Part shown: positions 15,089-17,776 of the stretch, piece after piece
Position numbering within the stretch: the first letter of the stretch is position 1
How the letters are laid out: each line of letters starts with the position of its first letter
From: an uncultured Faecalibaculum sp.
GTDB lineage: Bacteria; Bacillota_I; Bacilli_A; Erysipelotrichales; Erysipelotrichaceae
Assembly (NCBI RefSeq): GCF_910588395.1
Contig: NZ_CAJUPA010000040.1
Span: forward strand, 1-17,776
DNA: 17,776 nucleotides
Direction: 5' to 3'
Position numbers and translations under genes: made by a program
Notes under the pieces: generated by a model
Told to the model about the DNA's origin: nothing
The model's database searches: none
The model's input: the letters and a program-made list of their open reading frames with translations, nothing else

Positions 15089-16071
15089 TGAAGAAAGTGG
15101 CAATTGCCGGTGCAACCGGCGCAGTGGGACGACAGATGCTGGAATGCATCCGGGAGCGAAATCTGCCCGTGGAAGTGAAACTGCTGGCCAGTGCCCGTTC
15201 CAAAGGCAAAGTCATCGATGACCTGGTGGTGGAAGAACTGACCCCGGCCTCTTTCCAGGACGTGGACTATGTTCTGGGCGCCTGTGAAAACGACGTGACA
15301 AAACAGTGGATGCCCTGGGCTCAGGAAGCCGGCTGTGTGGTGGTGGACAATTCCAGTGCCTTCCGCCTGGACGACAACGTGCCCCTGGTGGTCCCGGAAA
15401 TCAACCCGGAAGACATTGAAAACCACAACGGCATCATTGCCAATCCGAACTGCTCCACGATCATTGCCCTGGTGGGCTGCGATGCGCTGAAAAAGGAATT
15501 CGGTCTGAAGCGCATGATCGTCACCACCATGCAGGCTGTATCCGGTGCCGGTGTCAAAGGCATCGCCGATCTGGAAAACCAGGTCAAGGGCGAAGATGTT
15601 CCCTTCCAGGCGTTCCCCTACCAGATCGCATACAACCTGATCCCGCAGATTGGTGACTTCGACGAATTCGGTATTTCCAAAGAAGAATGGAAAATGCAGA
15701 ACGAAGGCCGGAAAATCTGGCACGCCCCTGAACTGCTGGTCAACTGCACCTGCGTCCGCGTCCCAGTGATGCGTTCTCACTCTGAATCCATCACTCTGGA
15801 ATGCGAAACCGAAGTGGACGTGAAAAAAGCCCGGGAAGTTCTGTCCCAGGCCGCCGGTGTGCAGCTGAAGGATGATCCGGAAAACAAGGTGTATCCCATG
15901 CCCCTGGATACCACAGATCAGGACGATGTCTTCATTGGCCGCATCCGGAAGGATCTGACGGATCCAGAAGGCAAAACCCTGCAGGTGTTTGTCTGCGGTG
16001 ATCAGATCCGCAAAGGTGCCGCAACCAATGCCGTGCAGATTCTGGAAAAACTGCTGGAGAAAGCTGAATAG
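15088..16071 (+). CDS. asd: aspartate-semialdehyde dehydrogenase
   Basis: 327 residues. It reduces aspartyl phosphate to aspartate semialdehyde with NADPH, the step between LysC and Hom. AIAGATGAVGRQML (6-19) is the NADPH loop, NPNCSTI holds the catalytic Cys122, QAVSGAGVKG follows, and RVPVMRSHSE carries the active-site arginine and histidine. The length is normal (about 330). GGAGG lies about 10 bases before the ATG inside the end of lysC, and the stop/start overlap implies coupled translation. It is the last gene of the rightward operon. Confidence 0.95.
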   Translation: MKKVAIAGATGAVGRQMLECIRERNLPVEVKLLASARSKGKVIDDLVVEELTPASFQDVDYVLGACENDVTKQWMPWAQEAGCVVVDNSSAFRLDDNVPLVVPEINPEDIENHNGIIANPNCSTIIALVGCDALKKEFGLKRMIVTTMQAVSGAGVKGIADLENQVKGEDVPFQAFPYQIAYNLIPQIGDFDEFGISKEEWKMQNEGRKIWHAPELLVNCTCVRVPVMRSHSESITLECETEVDVKKAREVLSQAAGVQLKDDPENKVYPMPLDTTDQDDVFIGRIRKDLTDPEGKTLQVFVCGDQIRKGAATNAVQILEKLLEKAE

Positions 16072-16079
16072 ACAGATAT

Positions 16080-16116
16080 GGAAGAGGGTCTTCTACAGAG
16101 ATCCTCTTCCTTTTTT
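16080..16116 (+). terminator. strong intrinsic terminator of hom-lysC-asd
   Basis: GGAAGAGG pairs with CCTCTTCC, with further pairing of TCT/AGA inside, followed by six T. It lies nine bases after the asd stop codon. Confidence 0.9.
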
Positions 16117-16408
16117 ATGTCGATGCCCGGCTGCGCCGGTGTGGCCGGGTGTGAGATGCAAAAAGCAGTTTGGGCAATGTCTGTGGATGCTGACCTGGAC
16201 ATTGCGTTTGCAATCAAACTCTGACACATTGTTTTCCTGTCTCTCTGCAAAACTCCATGTAATCCGATACTCAGCATTCTTTTCAGGAACTTTTCGCAAA
16301 TTTTCAGACGTCTGGCGAATATAACAAGTATGGGGCGCTTTGATTCACCCATCAGAATGACCCCTCCATAAAGCCGGCCAGGGCAAGGCAGCCTGAAAAG
16401 ATATGGAG
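16117..16408. other. intergenic stretch with an interrupted inverted repeat, no gene recognised
   Basis: About 300 bases with no supported gene. It holds a small hairpin CCCGGC...GCCGGG near 16126-16149. At 16167-16220 lies a two-part inverted repeat: outer AGTTTG/CAAACT and inner GCAATGTC/GACATTGC around a 16-base loop. Composition moves from the GC-rich coding style on the left to more AT-rich DNA on the right. Confidence 0.4.
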
Positions 16409-16419
16409 TATAATAAAAT

Positions 16420-16671
16420 ATGAAAAAAGCAAATTGTAATACATTTCTGTACCTGCAGCTGAAGCAGATGCAGAAACAGGAAAAGCACAATCAGCTGGAG
16501 CTTATGGATGTGCTTGATCACCACTATATCCAAGTTGTGGAAGTTCTTGAGAGACTGTGTGTCAAACCGAAGATGACCCGCAATGAGAAAATTTACAGAA
16601 TCCTCCTCGAAGGAATCCTGACGTTTCTGTTGGGTCTGCTGGTGAATGCTATATCAGCTCATCTCTTCTGA
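16420..16671 (+). CDS. hypothetical 83-residue protein with a C-terminal membrane segment
   Basis: Not recognised. The first 55 residues are polar, helical and rich in Gln, Lys, His and Leu, as in a short coiled coil (QLKQMQKQEKHNQLELMDVL). Residues about 61-80 (RILLEGILTFLLGLLVNAI) form one hydrophobic helix, ending AHLF, like a tail-anchored protein. The start is doubtful: TATAAT lies six bases before the ATG, which would give an almost leaderless mRNA, and there is no clean Shine-Dalgarno; an internal ATG at codon 29 follows GGAG at a short distance. It lies upstream of two mini-genes on the same strand and might belong to their unit. Confidence 0.45.
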   Translation: MKKANCNTFLYLQLKQMQKQEKHNQLELMDVLDHHYIQVVEVLERLCVKPKMTRNEKIYRILLEGILTFLLGLLVNAISAHLF

Positions 16672-16744
16672 ACAGCGATGAGTTGGGAATTATCCAGACT
16701 GTATTTGCATTGTCGAATTAATCAGCAGAGAAAGGAATGGTATT

Positions 16745-16864
16745 ATGTCCAACTACATGACTTATTTCACCATGACAGTGATCATCGTTACGATTGCCCG
16801 TATTATCATGATTTATATTGAAGATATCTATATGAAGTATTTGAACAGAAAGCACAAGATCTAG
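16745..16864 (+). CDS. 39-residue one-helix membrane peptide, copy 1 of a tandem pair
   Basis: Too short for usual gene finders but preceded by AGAAAGGA about eight bases from the ATG. After a short polar N-terminus (MSNYMTYFT), residues about 10-25 (MTVIIVTIARIIMIYI) are strongly hydrophobic with one Arg. Then come EDIYMKYL and a basic end NRKHKI. It resembles copy 2 in the order AR, six residues, ED-x-Y, KYL. Size, one helix and a charged tail recall type I toxins and other small membrane peptides, but I recognise no named family and the internal Arg and ED pair are unusual for toxins such as TxpA or BsrG. The repeated, patterned sequence argues for real coding; function is unknown. Confidence 0.55.
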   Translation: MSNYMTYFTMTVIIVTIARIIMIYIEDIYMKYLNRKHKI

Positions 16865-16973
16865 TTGCTTCCAATATCCAGCCGATTTCAATACAGGAAC
16901 CGGTAAATCGTTGGGCCGTGAATCTGCATTTTAAAATGGCTATCACTTTACAATCACGACAAAGGAGACCCAT

Positions 16974-17102
16974 ATGCCAGATAACATGCTGATGCCGACA
17001 ATCATGATGATTGTAACCATGACTGCAGCCCGTATTGTATATGCCTGCTTTGAGGACCGGTACAATCGCAAATATTTGGGCAAGCAGTCAGATCATGAAT
17101 AG
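16974..17102 (+). CDS. 42-residue one-helix membrane peptide, copy 2 of a tandem pair
   Basis: Preceded by AAAGGAGA eight bases before the ATG, a near-ideal ribosome binding site. The peptide begins MPDNMLMPTIMMIVTMT, continues AARIVYACF as a Met/Ile-rich hydrophobic helix (about 5-26), then EDRYNRKYLGKQSDHE. Shared with copy 1 are AR, six residues, ED-x-Y and KYL, while the DNA has diverged, so selection has probably kept the protein pattern. One Cys lies at 25. A terminator follows 100 bases downstream. A possible antisense promoter faces it from 17193-17221. It is probably membrane-inserted; whether it is toxic, regulatory or structural cannot be told. Confidence 0.55.
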   Translation: MPDNMLMPTIMMIVTMTAARIVYACFEDRYNRKYLGKQSDHE

Positions 17103-17192
17103 ATTCTGCCAGCCTCATTCACGATTTTGCGAATACATAGAATCATCACATCACCCAAGGGAGCCAGTTCTGAATCATCTCAACAATGGATG

Positions 17193-17221
17193 AGCATAAT
17201 TGAGCCGCAGAGCTTTCACAA
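17193..17221 (-). promoter_or_regulatory. possible antisense promoter facing the mini-genes
   Basis: Minus strand TTGTGA (17221-17216), a 17-base spacer and TATGCT (17198-17193). A transcript from near 17186 would run antisense to the second mini-gene. I found no clear terminator for it. The evidence is only the boxes, which partly overlap the rightward terminator. Confidence 0.25.
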
Positions 17222-17236
17222 GTTTCTGCGGCTTTT
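17203..17236 (+). terminator. intrinsic terminator after the mini-gene pair
   Basis: AGCCGCAGA pairs with TCTGCGGCT around a 13-base loop, followed by TTT. It lies 100 bases after the second mini-gene stop codon and would end a rightward transcript of the pair. Confidence 0.75.
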
Positions 17237-17708
17237 GCTATGATTCAATTCTCAATATGATGATTTAAGATCAGGACATCTTGCAGTTCCAGTAAGGCAA
17301 ACAGTTGCTGATTACCTCCAGCCTGTATCTCGAGTTGGAGTCTGCTCCAATTATCGGTAAAAATGCATCAAAGTTGGAGCAGACTCCAATTTTGAAGGAA
17401 TATATGACAAAACCGAATCCTGCTTCAACTCTCTACTTCCATTTCTCACCAAGTCAGAGAGAAATGCATTCAGTCTAAGGCTGTGAATGAACCTGAGATA
17501 CTGGTTGCAAGACGGGACAGAATCAGAAAACCCCATAGGATTCTGGTACACTGGAGTGGGAAGATTGATAAAGTTCGTTCTCAGCGAATTTTGGGCCATT
17601 TTCATCAGTCTGGTTGCTGCCGGACTTGACCGACTGATTTTCCGAGCAGACTGGTGGCAACTTCGTCATTGCAGTCCCTGTTATTTCTGTTATAAAGGAG
17701 GAACAACC
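17237..17708. other. AT-rich stretch with no convincing gene
   Basis: Nearly 470 bases. It contains the paired dyads at 17335-17389 and short open frames on both strands. One 24-codon frame at 17404-17478 has AAGGA five bases before its ATG, and an 80-codon frame ends at 17729. Neither resembles a known protein, and reading frames change often, which would fit decayed or non-coding DNA. Confidence 0.35.
17335..17389. repeat. 16-bp dyad repeated in inverted orientation
   Basis: TTGGAGTCTGCTCCAA (17335-17350) recurs as its exact reverse complement TTGGAGCAGACTCCAA (17374-17389), 39 bases centre to centre. Each copy is itself a dyad (TTGGAG/CTCCAA with a four-base centre), in the style of MerR-family operators. 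The two copies can also pair with each other into a 16-pair stem with a 23-base loop followed by TTTTG, like an intrinsic terminator. No MerR-type gene is in the window. Confidence 0.6.
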
Positions 17709-17722
17709 ATGAGTGATGCTAC

Positions 17723-17776
17723 ATGTTAGAAGTCAATATCAGTATTAACGATTCTGGTGAAATAGCTTTTAACACT
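17723..17776 (+). CDS. partial gene leaving the window, preceded by an overlapping six-codon frame
   Basis: An open frame MLEVNISINDSGEIAFNT starts at 17723 and runs off the edge. The strong site AAAGGAGG at about 17695-17702 is spaced for another ATG at 17709, which encodes only MSDATC and stops at 17729, inside the longer frame. Either the short frame is a coupling leader peptide, or translation begins at 17723 with a long spacing of about 20 bases. Product not recognised. Confidence 0.35.
   Translation, partial: MLEVNISINDSGEIAFNT

Noticed and set aside
13793..15115. A 440-codon open frame opposite lysC
   Set aside because: Antisense to aspartate kinase, Val/His/Gly-rich composition without domains.
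17351..17605. An 84-codon leftward frame
   Set aside because: No start signal and no family resemblance; it overlaps the dyad repeat.
17487..17729. An 80-codon frame with a hydrophobic middle, ending in MSDATC
   Set aside because: No ribosome binding site at its start, and the end of the frame runs through the strong Shine-Dalgarno at about 17695. Possible but not supported.
1..17776. CRISPR array or insertion-sequence transposase
   Set aside because: No regularly spaced direct repeats and no transposase-like frame were found; the only mobile sequence seen is the intron tail.

Overview
The window looks like chromosomal DNA of a Gram-positive, low-to-mid GC Bacillota, plausibly a gut Erysipelotrichia or Clostridia relative. 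The basis is AGGAGG-type ribosome binding sites, sigma-A-type promoters with 16-18 bp spacers, U-tailed intrinsic terminators, a CBS/DRTGG-containing Mn-type pyrophosphatase, a TIGR01906-type membrane protein and a PheB-type ACT protein. No taxonomic search was possible, so this placement is an inference.

Layout. Positions 1-53 are the last bases of a group II intron (end of domain V plus domain VI). Positions 54-554 hold no convincing gene; they contain several small hairpins, a cre-like palindrome and terminator candidates. Positions 620-7757 (minus strand) are one tightly packed seven-gene operon read right to left: CBS-type pyrophosphatase (ppaC) - peptidase T - malic enzyme - patatin-like lipase - aldose-1-epimerase-like protein - degenerate AgaS-like SIS protein - orphan mannose-family PTS EIIA. 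It has a clear promoter and ends in a strong terminator at 555-599. Next come an HU gene with its own promoter and terminator (7854-8236), then a maf + tRNA-Thr(GGU) unit (8271-9050).

Positions 9047-16116 hold the full aspartate-to-threonine pathway as two divergent operons. Leftward are thrC-thrB-pheB-like ACT protein-TIGR01906 membrane protein. Rightward are hom-lysC-asd. The two operons start from promoters whose -10 boxes overlap on opposite strands within an 89-bp gap. LysC, Asd, Hom, ThrB and ThrC together convert aspartate to threonine, and a tRNA that reads threonine codons lies just downstream of the leftward operon. Hom lacks a C-terminal ACT domain, while a free-standing ACT protein is encoded beside thrB.

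After the asd terminator (16080-16116) the sequence becomes visibly more AT-rich and gene-poor. It carries an 83-codon open frame with one C-terminal hydrophobic segment, then two tandem mini-genes of 39 and 42 codons with good Shine-Dalgarno sites. The mini-genes encode related one-helix membrane peptides sharing an AR-x6-ED-x-Y...KYL pattern and end at a terminator (17203-17236). This pair is the best candidate for something undescribed. Further right are a 16-bp dyad repeated in inverted orientation and, at the edge, a very strong ribosome binding site feeding a six-codon frame that overlaps the start of a gene leaving the window.
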